A stretch of 64,000 nucleotides of DNA, taken from NCBI GenBank assembly GCA_031292555.1, contig JARLGV010000013.1:1-64000 (forward strand), written 5' to 3'. Every line of letters starts with the position of its first letter. Positions within the stretch are counted from its first letter, which is position 1. The DNA comes from Fimbriimonas sp. GTDB taxonomy: Bacteria > Armatimonadota > Fimbriimonadia > Fimbriimonadales > Fimbriimonadaceae. Position numbers and translations under genes: made by a program. This document shows positions 1 to 10,400 of this stretch, piece after piece. Below the pieces are notes generated by a model. It saw only the letters and a list, made by a program, of their open reading frames with translations, did not search any database and was not told where the DNA came from.

Positions 1-1295
1 CCCTTGCACGAGATGCCATAGCGAGGCATGTCTCCGATCTCGTTTCGCGCAATCAGGTTGTCCCCGCTTTGGTAGAGTTGGATGCCGCAGCCACCGGCAA
101 CGAACTGGCCGCAATCGTAGATGAAGTTGCTTTCGATGCGGTGGCCCTTGTTCACATACGACTCCGCCGCGCTCTTAAAGGGGCCCTTGCCGAGAGTCCA
201 GCCATTGGCATAAACGCCCGCGAACCCGGCGCCCATGATGAGGTTGCTTTCCACGATGCAATGCACGGACGCCTTGTTGAGCCAGATCGCGGAGTGGCCG
301 GCAGCGAGCAGTTTGCATCCTCGGATGGTCAGCCGGTCCACGTTCTCACTGAACACCATCCCCTGTTGCAGCGGCTCCGGGGTGCTGCCGTCTTCGCCGT
401 CGGCGAACAGATACCACCGCGGACAGAAGTCGGATCCGATGAGCGAGAGGTTCTCAAACGTGATGTTCCGGGCAGGCTCGTTCCTGGACTTTCCATGAAC
501 GTCCAGGAGCGTTTGCGCCACCGGGCGAACGATGACGTGGCTCATGGGGGTGCCGGTCTTTGGCCAGTAGTAGACGAAGCCTTCGTTGTGCTTGAGGCAC
601 CATTCGCCTGGCTCGGTCAGAAACTCCAGGACCCCGCGGATGCAGAATCGCTCGTTCATGCCACCGAAGTTGCCGGATCCACCGTCGACCGACAGCACTC
701 CTTTCCGATCAGGTGCGGCAGTCAGCACTTGTCGCATTTCGGAGAACCAGTTGCCGCCGATGAACGCGAACACCTGCGCATCGGAATAATCGTAACCTCG
801 CCATTCGGGCGGCACGCCCACCGACTTGTTGTCGATTCTCTGCGCCCCCCCGCCAAACCCGCTGCCCTTCTTCGGAACCTGGGCCATCACCGCCGGACGA
901 CCGTCGACGACAAGGTTCCAGAACCGAATGCCCTTGGGTACCCGGGCACGCCAGATCCCGCCCTTCCACTTTGTCCAGCCGGTAACCGCCAAGCCGCCAT
1001 AGACCTCCGTGCTCGCCTTAGGTCCCATTCCTCGCCAGACGACCCCGCTGTCGCGCTCGTCCAATGTCAGAGGGGCAGCGAGGAAAAAGCGTCCCGGCTC
1101 GATGAGGATCGTCTTCCCCATACCCTTGCTACGACGCGCCGCATCGCGGGCGTGGGTGAGGGTTTGAAACGGCCGTCGGGCGGTGCCTGGATTCGCGTCG
1201 TTGCCATGTGGCGAAACATAGAAGGTGGACGCCTTTGCCACCGGTTGGGCAAATATGCAAAGGAACGCTATCGCGGAGACGTTGGAGAACTTCAT
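1..1295 (-). CDS. Secreted right-handed parallel beta-helix protein (C-terminus runs off the window)
   Basis: Reverse-strand reading from ATG at 1295 gives MKFSNVSAIAFLCIFAQPVAKASTFYVSPHGNDANPGTARRPFQTLTHARDAARRSKG...; same N-terminal motif as the next gene; no stop before the window edge, so absent from the ORF track. Confidence 0.8.
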   Translation of the reverse strand, partial: MKFSNVSAIAFLCIFAQPVAKASTFYVSPHGNDANPGTARRPFQTLTHARDAARRSKGMGKTILIEPGRFFLAAPLTLDERDSGVVWRGMGPKASTEVYGGLAVTGWTKWKGGIWRARVPKGIRFWNLVVDGRPAVMAQVPKKGSGFGGGAQRIDNKSVGVPPEWRGYDYSDAQVFAFIGGNWFSEMRQVLTAAPDRKGVLSVDGGSGNFGGMNERFCIRGVLEFLTEPGEWCLKHNEGFVYYWPKTGTPMSHVIVRPVAQTLLDVHGKSRNEPARNITFENLSLIGSDFCPRWYLFADGEDGSTPEPLQQGMVFSENVDRLTIRGCKLLAAGHSAIWLNKASVHCIVESNLIMGAGFAGVYANGWTLGKGPFKSAAESYVNKGHRIESNFIYDCGQFVAGGCGIQLYQSGDNLIARNEIGDMPRYGISCK

Positions 1296-3391
1296 GGCTT
1301 TGCCGGCTCGATCGTTTTGTGATCCGGCGAACCACTCACCTTCTTGTTCACCGGCGTGACCTTTTCGCCCGGTCGCGGGATTCCGACGGCAGGGCTGCCG
1401 AGCCAGCCACCCTCCCTCTTCACCTGATCGGTGATACTCGCAAGCATTCGGTACACCGGCGCACGAGACGGGTCATTGATGTAGAAGCCATGCTCGATAC
1501 CGTTTAAGTTGCCGGCATCGCCATCCGCGAACTCCGGCTTGTAGCACGCGCGCACGTTGCCGAATATCACGTTCCCCCTCTCGGATGGCCGGACTCCGAT
1601 CGTCCCGCACGCCGCCTGGCCCTCGACCCAGATCACGTTTCTACTCACGGTGAAGTACTCGGCCATGTCGTCGAGGGCAAGGATCGAGGAACCGGGCATG
1701 CCGGAAGATTTGAAGATCAGGTTATCGGCCCAGACGTTCCCCTTTCCCGGGCACCAAGCGTAGATAGCGCCGCCCTCATCGAGCAGCATTTCCGGTTCGA
1801 CGACGATGTTGTCGGTCAGCAGGTTGCCGTTCGAATGCAGATACGGTTTGGCGGATTCGCGGTCGTACAGGTGGGACCGGCCTTCCCGAATCGATGCCTG
1901 AACGTCCTTAGGAAAGTCCTGCCATCGAATGTTGTAGGTATTCCATGGGTCGAACTGCGGCGCATCCGGGTGGGGAAAGAAGTGCCGTGGGTCTCCGATA
2001 TCGGCCGGGCTCGCGCCGACGATCGAGACAGCGCAGTAGGCCGAACGTTGCAGCAGGTTCAACTCGATCTGATTGTTCGCGCTCTGATAGATCTGAATGG
2101 ATGCCGAGTGCCAGTAATTCCCCTGCCCGACATCGTGGATCCAGTTGCGGCGAACGGTATTGCTCCGGTTCACGTCCAGCATGCCTGGGCCGTAGCCTTC
2201 GAGGAAGATTCCGTCACTGCCCGGCCAGCCGATTTCGTTGCCAACAACACCTATCCGCTGTGCAAAGTGGTTCAGAGTTATCCCAGAGGCGCCAGAATCG
2301 AGGATTCGGTTGTCCGAAAAGGAGCAGTCTCGAGCGCACTGAACATACACGGCGGCATCGACGTGTTCCCATTGCCGTTTGAGCCAGTCGTGAGGCCATT
2401 CGTTTTCCGGCAGTCGGTCGGTGCACGTAAAGGTGATCCCGCGGAATTCCACGTCGTGAACAGGCTGCGAATGGGTCTCGTCGCCTTGGATTCGGACCAA
2501 CTCGTACAGCTTGGGCGCGGTAACGACATGATTCTTCATGCTTGGGCTCAGAGGCCACAGATACACTCGACCGGACTCCGAATCCACGCACCATTCACCC
2601 GGTTTGTTCAGAAAGGGCAGTCCGTTCTCCAGGTTGAAGCCGCGTTCGGACTCGGAGCGAGACCATCCTTTGAAGTCAAGTTCCAGTTGATGGCTGTTCC
2701 ATCGGGCGGTGCCCCGGGCAGGATCGATATCGGTCAGAACGCCGTTACCCATGACCCCGTACTGAGCCAGGATGCAAACCATCTCGACATCGCCATTCGA
2801 GGGCAAGTTCTTGAGAATGCCCTTATCCCGGAAGGTCAAGAGCTGGCCCGCCTTTTCCGGAGGTCCGGGCGTGAACGCTTTCGGCCATCGACGCCAAAAA
2901 TCGCTACTCATTTGCGCACGTTGCATGCCCTTCCCATCGACGAAAAGAGTGTGAAACCGCCAACCCTTGGGAATATCGGCGAACCACAACTTGCCTTTGG
3001 CTAGTTCAGACACTCCTGCGGGCTTGTCCGCAAGGGGCTGCCACCCCCCGATCACGCGACCACCCGTTATGACCGGCGTCTCGCCCGGGACGGCGCAAAA
3101 GCGAATGGGCGCTCCCGTACTGCCTGAATCCTGGGTCAGTAATGTGAGGGTTCGCTCTGGCCGGTAGACACCTCCGTGCAGCCTGACTTCTATCGGACGC
3201 ATCAAGCGCTCTCTATGTTTGATCGCTCGCACCGCGTCCCGGGCTCGCCCGAGGGTCCGAAACGGCTCTGCGGCCGTTCCCGAGTTTAGGTCGTTACCGT
3301 TTGGCGAAACGTAAATGCTGGTTGCAGTCTGATCACTCCCCCCAACGTATAGCGCGATCACTGCCGAAGCGAATGCCTGAAGATAAACCAC
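1292..3391 (-). CDS. Secreted right-handed parallel beta-helix (pectate-lyase-like) protein
   Basis: 699 aa; signal peptide; IYVSPNGNDLNSGTAAEPFRTLGRARDAVRAI motif and N/G-rich repeats; GTG start; 4-bp ATGA overlap with the downstream paralogue. Confidence 0.85.
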   Translation of the reverse strand: MVYLQAFASAVIALYVGGSDQTATSIYVSPNGNDLNSGTAAEPFRTLGRARDAVRAIKHRERLMRPIEVRLHGGVYRPERTLTLLTQDSGSTGAPIRFCAVPGETPVITGGRVIGGWQPLADKPAGVSELAKGKLWFADIPKGWRFHTLFVDGKGMQRAQMSSDFWRRWPKAFTPGPPEKAGQLLTFRDKGILKNLPSNGDVEMVCILAQYGVMGNGVLTDIDPARGTARWNSHQLELDFKGWSRSESERGFNLENGLPFLNKPGEWCVDSESGRVYLWPLSPSMKNHVVTAPKLYELVRIQGDETHSQPVHDVEFRGITFTCTDRLPENEWPHDWLKRQWEHVDAAVYVQCARDCSFSDNRILDSGASGITLNHFAQRIGVVGNEIGWPGSDGIFLEGYGPGMLDVNRSNTVRRNWIHDVGQGNYWHSASIQIYQSANNQIELNLLQRSAYCAVSIVGASPADIGDPRHFFPHPDAPQFDPWNTYNIRWQDFPKDVQASIREGRSHLYDRESAKPYLHSNGNLLTDNIVVEPEMLLDEGGAIYAWCPGKGNVWADNLIFKSSGMPGSSILALDDMAEYFTVSRNVIWVEGQAACGTIGVRPSERGNVIFGNVRACYKPEFADGDAGNLNGIEHGFYINDPSRAPVYRMLASITDQVKREGGWLGSPAVGIPRPGEKVTPVNKKVSGSPDHKTIEPAKP

Positions 3392-3566
3392 TTCTCGGCC
3401 TGTTTACCCCGGGGACGTCACTGACGCCCAGAATGTGGCGAATCTTTGAAATAGCAATTTCAGCCTATCCGTTTCGACAAGATGGCCCTGTCTGGGCCTC
3501 ATGCATAATGTCAGCAACGGCGCTGCCGTCATCGGCGGTGCGAAAAATGGAACGGGGAGAGTACCC

Positions 3567-4880
3567 ATGCACCGATCGACATATGGCATCGTCGCGATTG
3601 CCGGTCTGTTCGCAGCCCTTCTGGCCTGTGGCTGCGGACGAGGAGGCGATGCCTCCTCGGACCAAGACAAGACCATTCGGGTCGTGCGCAACATCGGGGG
3701 CCGCGAAGGGTTCCGGATTCACTTCAATGCCTGGAAGAAGGCGTTCGAGGGCAAAAATCCCGGCTGGAAGATGGAGTTGGTCGACTTGGGCGACAACGAC
3801 GGCGCCGCCACCTACAAGCAGCGTATCGCGGCAGACGAGATGCCCGAAGTGATCATGACGTGGGCGCTCACCAAGTTCTTGGTGGACAACGACGTGGTCC
3901 AGCCGATCCCCGACAGCTTCTACGAGAAGTACGGGATTCCGAAGGGAACGCCCTACAAGGGGAAGCAGTATTGCTCCCAGGGCGGCCTGCAGTTTCAGGG
4001 CATGGCGGTCAACCGAAAGATGTGGGCCTCGATCGGCGTGACGACCCCGCCGAAAACATGGGACGAGTTCGTCGGCGACCTTCGGAAGCTGAAGGCCAAA
4101 GGGTACGTACCCCTCGTCTATGGAGCGCGCGATTGGACCGGGTTTATGCCGCTTACGATGGAACTCCAAGTCAACATGTACGATTACGCCCCCATACCGG
4201 GCCGCCCTTCCTGGACCGCTCAGCGCAACTCCGGCAAGACCAAGTTCGCGACGGACCCAATCGCCCAACTGGTCATGAAGAACATGGTCGCTCTGATGGA
4301 CGAATTCGCCGAGAAGGGCGCGTTGAGCGACGGCTATCCAGAAGAACAGCGCATGTTCTACGGCGGCAAGGGAGCGACATGGATCATGGGTTGCTGGATC
4401 GCCGGCGACATCGAAGCACAGAAGATCACCGAGGACATCGACTACTGGCCCCTGCCCTCAATGGTCGGACGACTACCGGCCTTCCTCGAATACAAGAACA
4501 TGCAGTCCGGCTGGGCGATCAACTCCAAGCTCAAGGGCGAAAAGCTTGACAAGGCGATGGCCGTACTCGACGCCTTCTACGACCCGCAAGTTCACCAGCT
4601 CTATCTCAATGGCGAAGGGATGTTCAAGCTTGCAACCAAAGTACCGATCGACGGCCCAATGAGCACTTGGCCACCGGCACAGACCCTCTTCGATCGAATG
4701 GGCACAGAATTGAAGCAGTGGCAGGGCGCGGCCGGTTGGCAACTCGCGCTGGACGACATGCCGCCCGATTCCGTCGCCTGGGAAAGGCCGATGCAGGAGA
4801 TTCTTTCCGGCAACAAGGACGTCGGAAAGCTGCTGCAAATTCTAGACGAGGAATGGGATCGCGGCCGCAAGGGGCAGTAA
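3567..4880 (+). CDS. Sugar ABC transporter substrate-binding lipoprotein (family 1 SBP)
   Basis: Lipobox-like LLACGCG after MHRSTYGIVAIAGLFAAL; SBP-like body; followed by two MalF/MalG-type permeases. Start moved from 3501 to ATG 3567, with GGGGAGAG upstream. Confidence 0.85.
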   Translation: MHRSTYGIVAIAGLFAALLACGCGRGGDASSDQDKTIRVVRNIGGREGFRIHFNAWKKAFEGKNPGWKMELVDLGDNDGAATYKQRIAADEMPEVIMTWALTKFLVDNDVVQPIPDSFYEKYGIPKGTPYKGKQYCSQGGLQFQGMAVNRKMWASIGVTTPPKTWDEFVGDLRKLKAKGYVPLVYGARDWTGFMPLTMELQVNMYDYAPIPGRPSWTAQRNSGKTKFATDPIAQLVMKNMVALMDEFAEKGALSDGYPEEQRMFYGGKGATWIMGCWIAGDIEAQKITEDIDYWPLPSMVGRLPAFLEYKNMQSGWAINSKLKGEKLDKAMAVLDAFYDPQVHQLYLNGEGMFKLATKVPIDGPMSTWPPAQTLFDRMGTELKQWQGAAGWQLALDDMPPDSVAWERPMQEILSGNKDVGKLLQILDEEWDRGRKGQ

Positions 4881-5753
4881 TTGAGACACGGGAACCGGCT
4901 TGCGGCGATCGTGTTGGCCGGTCCGGCAATCCTCCTTTACGGCGGCTTCCTCGTCCTTCCCGCGCTTCTTGGGTTTGGCTATAGCTTCACTAACTGGAAC
5001 GGATGGGGCAAGAGTCCGCAGTTTACGGGCTTGGCCAACTTCAAGGAGCTATTCAGCGACGACCTGTTCTATTCGTCGCTGCGGTTCACCCTGACCGAGA
5101 CCGTTCTGACGTTCTTGACCTTCACGTTTGGGGCGATGGTGCTTGCCGTGTTGCTGGATCGCGTCAAGCTCATGAAGGGGCTGATCCGCAGCCTGTTCTT
5201 TTACCCCTACGTCTTGAGCCTCTTGGTTGGGGGCCTCCTGTTCCAGTGGCTTTCCAACTATCGCGACGGCGCGGTCAACACCGTCCTCCGTGGAATCGGT
5301 CTGCCGACCTGGGCCAAGGAGTGGATGGGACCTAATTGGGCGACCTGGCTGCTCCTCGCCTTCGTGACCTGGTCGGCCCTCGGATTCTTTACCACCCTTT
5401 ATTTGGCCAACCTCCAAACGATCCCGGAGGACATGTACGAGGCTTCCGAACTCGAGGGGGCCGGGCCGGTTTCGGTGTTTCGACACATCCAGTTCCCCAT
5501 GTTGGTCCCGACGATCACGACGAATTCCGTGATGTCCCTCATCTTCGGCATCAACCTGTTCGGCCAGATCATCGTCCTGTGGGACAAGCCTCGGGTGGAC
5601 ACCTACACCGTCGCGTACTATATCTACCGGGTCGGCATCGAGGGAAACCGGCAAGGGTATGCGACGGCGATTTCGCTTGTCGTCTTCATCGCTTTGGCCG
5701 CCATCGCGATTTTGCAGGTTCGGCTGCTTCGAACAAGGCAGGTCCAGCAATGA
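4881..5753 (+). CDS. Sugar ABC transporter permease (MalF/UgpA-type)
   Basis: Six-TM-like sequence with EASELEGAGPVSVFRHIQFPML (EAA loop); TTG start directly after the upstream stop. Confidence 0.85.
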   Translation: MRHGNRLAAIVLAGPAILLYGGFLVLPALLGFGYSFTNWNGWGKSPQFTGLANFKELFSDDLFYSSLRFTLTETVLTFLTFTFGAMVLAVLLDRVKLMKGLIRSLFFYPYVLSLLVGGLLFQWLSNYRDGAVNTVLRGIGLPTWAKEWMGPNWATWLLLAFVTWSALGFFTTLYLANLQTIPEDMYEASELEGAGPVSVFRHIQFPMLVPTITTNSVMSLIFGINLFGQIIVLWDKPRVDTYTVAYYIYRVGIEGNRQGYATAISLVVFIALAAIAILQVRLLRTRQVQQ

Positions 5754-6574
5754 GACGGTCGAAATGGCAGATCCCGTATGAGTTCGCCCTCCTGGTTTTG
5801 GGTCTCGCGTTCGTGTCGCCGATCGTTCTGATCGTCCTGAACTCGTTCAAGTCGCTCAAGGAGATAACGGCGGCGCCGCTCGGGCTACCCAGTCACCTCG
5901 CCGTCACGAACTACTCCGACCTGTTCTCCAAGGTCGATCTCGGCGTGCCGATGCTCAAGAGCTTCGGCATGACCGCGATTACAATCCTCTGCCTCGTAAC
6001 CTTCGCGCCGATGGCGGCTTACGCGATGAACCGACTCGGAATGGCGGGGGCGAGGTTCTGGCGCAACTTCTTCCTCATCGGGCTCATCGTGCCGTTTCAG
6101 ATTGTGATGATCCCGTTGCTCAAGGAATTTCGGTTCCTGGGCATCCACTACACCTATCTATCGCTGCTGCTCGTTTACGTCAGCGGGGGACTGCCGCTGG
6201 CGATCTTCATCTACTCCGGCTTCTTGTCGACCGTACCCAAGGAACTGGACGAAGCGGCCGTCATCGATGGATGTGGACCGATCGCGACGTTCTGGCGCAT
6301 CGTCTTCCCGCTGCTCAAGCCCTGCACCGTCACCATCGTGATCTTCTGGGGCCTGTGGGTCTGGAACGACTTCCTCAGCGCATTCATTTTCATGGGCGGA
6401 ACGCGCGGCGACCTCGCGTTCCTCCGCCTGTTCACGTTGCTTCAGGACAAGTACGTCAAAGACTGGGGCACCATTTTCGCAGGCGTGGTCGTCCTGTCTG
6501 CGCCGGTCACTGTGCTCTACCTGACGATGCAGCGGCATCTTGTTAAGGGACTGACGGCAGGCGCGATGAAGTAG
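5750..6574 (+). CDS. Sugar ABC transporter permease (MalG/UgpE-type)
   Basis: MRRSKWQIPYEFALLVLGLAFVSPIVLIVLNSFKSLKEI; EAA loop DEAAVIDGCGPIATFWRIVFPLLKP; ATGA overlap with the previous CDS; internal start of ORF 5336-6574. Confidence 0.85.
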   Translation: MRRSKWQIPYEFALLVLGLAFVSPIVLIVLNSFKSLKEITAAPLGLPSHLAVTNYSDLFSKVDLGVPMLKSFGMTAITILCLVTFAPMAAYAMNRLGMAGARFWRNFFLIGLIVPFQIVMIPLLKEFRFLGIHYTYLSLLLVYVSGGLPLAIFIYSGFLSTVPKELDEAAVIDGCGPIATFWRIVFPLLKPCTVTIVIFWGLWVWNDFLSAFIFMGGTRGDLAFLRLFTLLQDKYVKDWGTIFAGVVVLSAPVTVLYLTMQRHLVKGLTAGAMK

Positions 6575-7028
6575 TGCCGGTATCGGATTGAAGTTTCGGT
6601 GTGTATTCGATGCGGATCGAGCGCCATGAGCCAGGTTTCTTGGCGAATAGAGTGTCTTCGAGGTGGTCCTTGTTCTTAGTGGCGTCGAAGGTTACGATCA
6701 AGTTTCGACTGTCTTTCCATTCCAAATCCGTCAACCCCTCGGCGGCGACTTCGACCACGTCCGGATCGGATTCGTCCGAAACGTTCGACTGAATGCTCAC
6801 ATGATAGAAGCCGTAGGTCATCGCCAGGTTTTCCCGATACAAGAGCTTTGCCGTGTACCGGCCATCGGGAGATTTGACCTCTTTCTGAAGAGAGTCGACT
6901 GTCGCCACAAATGGATCCAACGACGTAATACCAAGGTGGTACCGGATCCAGAAACCCGCGAATAGGACGAGCGACGCAACGATCAGAAGAACCCAGACCT
7001 TCCATTTCCATTTGCGACCCATACGCAT
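6543..7028 (-). CDS. Hypothetical protein with N-terminal TM segment
   Basis: 161 aa, MRMGRKWKWKVWVLLIVASLVLFAGFW; convergent overlap with the permease; GATAAT 6 nt upstream of the start. Confidence 0.6.
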   Translation of the reverse strand: MRMGRKWKWKVWVLLIVASLVLFAGFWIRYHLGITSLDPFVATVDSLQKEVKSPDGRYTAKLLYRENLAMTYGFYHVSIQSNVSDESDPDVVEVAAEGLTDLEWKDSRNLIVTFDATKNKDHLEDTLFAKKPGSWRSIRIEYTPKLQSDTGTTSSRLPSVP

Positions 7029-7353
7029 GCCGCGATTATCGCACCATGCCGTTAGCCGGGTAGTGCGCGGAGGTCGCCAAACTCCGGCTGGAATTTCCAG
7101 CCGGGACTCGATCGGCGTTGTTGACCGAGGCTGATTCCCTAGAGGAGGACCAGGTGCCCAGGTTCCGCACCCAGTACGCCATTCAATGGAATTGCCCGAT
7201 CCAAAGCCACGAGGCGTCCGTTATGCTTGACGGCAAGTGCCAGCCGGCAAAGATCGGTGACCTACTTCCTCCGCGCTTCAATCCGAAAGGCAATGACCGG
7301 TCCGACGACAGAGGTTTGTTCAAGGAGCAGCGTGCGCCGGAGGAAACAGATAT

Positions 7354-7410
7354 GCCCTACGTATTCGTAGGGCAATCCATCGCCTCTGCTAAGGCACATA
7401 GCAGAGGCGA
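7354..7410. terminator. Two tandem strong hairpins downstream of the 7417-10971 gene
   Basis: GCCCTACG-TATT-CGTAGGGC (7354-7373) and TCGCCTCTGCTA-AGGCACA-TAGCAGAGGCGA (7380-7410, 12-bp perfect stem), ending 6 nt from the stop codon of the minus-strand gene. No clear U-tract. Confidence 0.5.
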
Positions 7411-7416
7411 ACCAAG

Positions 7417-10400
7417 TTAGAAGGACACGCTTAGCATGCCTGCGGAATCGGCAACGCTGCCGGTTCCCCCGGGGGTAAGGGTCACCACAACGCCGTTAGC
7501 GGTGGGCACGGTCGATACGCCGTAGCTCGCGCCGGGCGTCATGCCCCCGATCATAACGGTTCCGCTTGCGAACGGAACGCACATGGTCGTGGTGGCAATT
7601 GCGCCGAGGTTGACGGGGAAGAAGACGGCGTTGTTGCCGAAGACTGCTCCATCGAACACGGTACCCGTGGACGACTGGACGTAGATAGCGCTAACCATCT
7701 TGCCTCCTGGATCGGCGCCTTGAATGACGTGGAAGAACCGGCCGTCAGTCGGAAGGCTGGGATCTTGGACCGTCATGATGTATCGGGTCGGCTCGAGGTC
7801 CGATAGTCCGAAAATGTTGGCGGCTCCGTTCATAGTCGTGATCGAAGGAACGGCGGGAAGCAATGTCTGAACAAACATCTGTTGCCCGTCAGCCATCGTC
7901 TCCGTGGCGACGCTCCCCACGATCGAGGGCGGAGTGACGAAGTTCAGGTTGAACGTTTTGAACAGATTCGGGTGAATCGTCGTCGCGCGATCGTAGATCA
8001 CGATCGTGTCCTTGTTCAACCAGAGGATCGACCGGTTTGCCTGAGTCACATCCACCGAACTGTTCGACGGGGTGAAGATATTCGGTCGATTGTAGAGCTG
8101 CTTCAGATCGCTGAATGCATACACGTAACCAGGGCCAGAGCCCATTAACGTGGAAGGATCGCCTTGGTCAAGTCCAAGATTCCATTGGCTGCCATTTGCC
8201 CATTCCCCAGTCTCAAACCAGTTGAGGAACGGGGTTCCGGCTGCGCACCAGTTCTGAATGCCAAGCGAGTTGTGGTACATGCTCGTTTGCCCCAGCCAGT
8301 TCGCGTCGTAATTGCTCATTCCTCGCGTCAGCCACTCTCCATTGCGGAAGAACTCGAACTGCCCGGCATCGCCCTGCTGGTGGTTAATGTTCTCCCAGCA
8401 AGCTCGATAGTCGAACCAAGTTGGGTTGGGTCCCCAATCGCTGTGAGCCGAAATCTGTCCAGCGGCCGGATCGAAGAACGTGAGCGGATAGTTAGGTCGA
8501 GGATCGGTCGGCGTAGGCGCGGCCGGGTCCATGATCAGATAGTAGAGGATCGAATCTGTCGAGCTCCAGGTGAACGGAGTGCTGACGTTGTACATCAGTC
8601 CACCCTGAGGAACGTTTGCGCCGAACCAGCGGGCCGCATTGGCGTGGGTCGTGATTCCCTGCTGCTGATCCAAAATGGACAGGAGCGCGAGAGGCTGCAT
8701 CTGTTCAGGAGTAGCCCAAGTTCGAATCGTGTCGCCCGAGGTCGACCACTGGAAGACAGGGCCCATCCATGCGAGCCCTTGAGGAACAACCGCGCTTGGA
8801 GTCAGCGCGTCGAGATACCCGTGAGCATATCGATCCCACACTGGTGAGTTGATCAAGTGAATCTGCGGGCCCGACAATGCCGGATCGTTGAAGCCCGCGG
8901 TTTGCAGAGCCAGCAACTGGCCGAGAAGGTAAGCGTATGAGTGGCCGTACAGCACGCCCTCCGGAGGCATTCCCCCGCTCGCGAGCCCGAATCCCTTGCC
9001 GGTTCCACCGAGTCCGTAGTCATTGGCTACCGCTTGCGGATCGCCGAACATCGAGTACTCCTGATATAGCCAAGCGCCGTTCGCGTCCAAAAGGTAACTG
9101 CGAAGCGAGTTTCCAGGCGTTCCTTTGCTGAGCGCCGGATTGACGGCAGGGTCGTCGGCAGGGTCGATGCAGAGTGCCAGCATCGTCATCATGCGGGCGT
9201 GTCCGAGGTAGTAGTTGTTCGCCGCCATTCGGTACGGCGCGAGGCCGCCGCCGACTAACATATGATCGTTTGTAAGTCCAGGAGGAGACGGATGATCGCC
9301 TCCGGTCGCATTCGCGGTAAGGAGAATATTCTCCCACTGCATGAACACGCTTCGACAAGTGGCCTTGTCGGCCGCGGTTAGAATGTTGTTCCCGTTGGCA
9401 TCGGTGGCGTTGTAAAGCCAGTCGACAATCAGTGCCCAATCTTCGCCGTAGTAGTTGGCGCGGTTGCTCTGGCAGAACAGGATGTCTCGGAACGGGGTTC
9501 CCGCAGAAACACCTAGTACGGCCTGATTCATGACGTACATCAGCAGGTTTCGAGCGTCCTGGGCGTAGGTGATGCGGTTGGTTGGGTTCGGATCGATCAA
9601 AGAGTTGAAAGCCAAAATGACTGCGTACTCTTCGCTGTTGCTTGTCGCATAACCGTTGTAGTCTCCGTCATCGGGGTAGTTCGGGTTGGCCACGCCATTC
9701 GGAAAGAAGCTGCGCTTGTAGACGCCGAGAACCTGATTGAGCACTACCTGCATGCCTTGCGCGTAGATCGGATTGGTCGGTACTGCCCAACTTTGGAGCC
9801 TTGGAAGATCGTTAGTCGTGATCCATAGGCGAGGGTGAGTCGTTACTGGGAATGGAACATCGGCGATGACCGAGAAGTTGGCTGTAACCGTGGAAGGTCC
9901 CGCAGTTGTCGTAATCGTCGTGCTTGCCGCATTCGCATTGGCGACGGCAGCGCCGGTCCAGTTACCGAAAACTTGGCCCTGAGGAGGAGCCGAGGCCGAG
10001 ATTGGCACAACGGTGCCGGCGGGGTAATTGCCTGATCCCGCTCCATTGACTACGGTGAGCGGGTAGACGGTACTGCCAAAGTTAGCGGTGACCGTCGTAT
10101 TGGCGGAAGGCATTTTCATCGACGTCGTGGTCGAGGTCGGAAGGGCAACCGCGGCGCCCGTCCAATTCAAAAACGATTGTCCCTGGGGAGGGGCATTCGC
10201 AGTCAGCCAAACTGTAGTTCCTGCCGCAAACGTGCCGCCCCCAGTTCCGTTGACTACTTTGAGGGTGTAGGACGAAGTTCCGTTCCCGATTGGAACGACC
10301 ACGGCGTTGCTCGGAGCGGTTCCTGGGTTGGTGACGGTGAACGATGCAGAGGCGGCCGTACCCTGCCACGTGCTGCAGACGATTGTGCTTGACGAGATGG

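Noticed and set aside
69-1322. 417-aa plus-strand ORF
   Set aside because: Antisense to the minus-strand beta-helix gene, whose reverse reading has a signal peptide and a motif shared with its paralogue; the plus-strand translation has low-complexity, His/Arg-rich character.
1835-3004. 389-aa plus-strand ORF
   Set aside because: Shadow ORF opposite the 1292-3391 beta-helix gene; no recognisable domain.
3465-4268. 267-aa minus-strand ORF
   Set aside because: Shadow of the substrate-binding protein gene.
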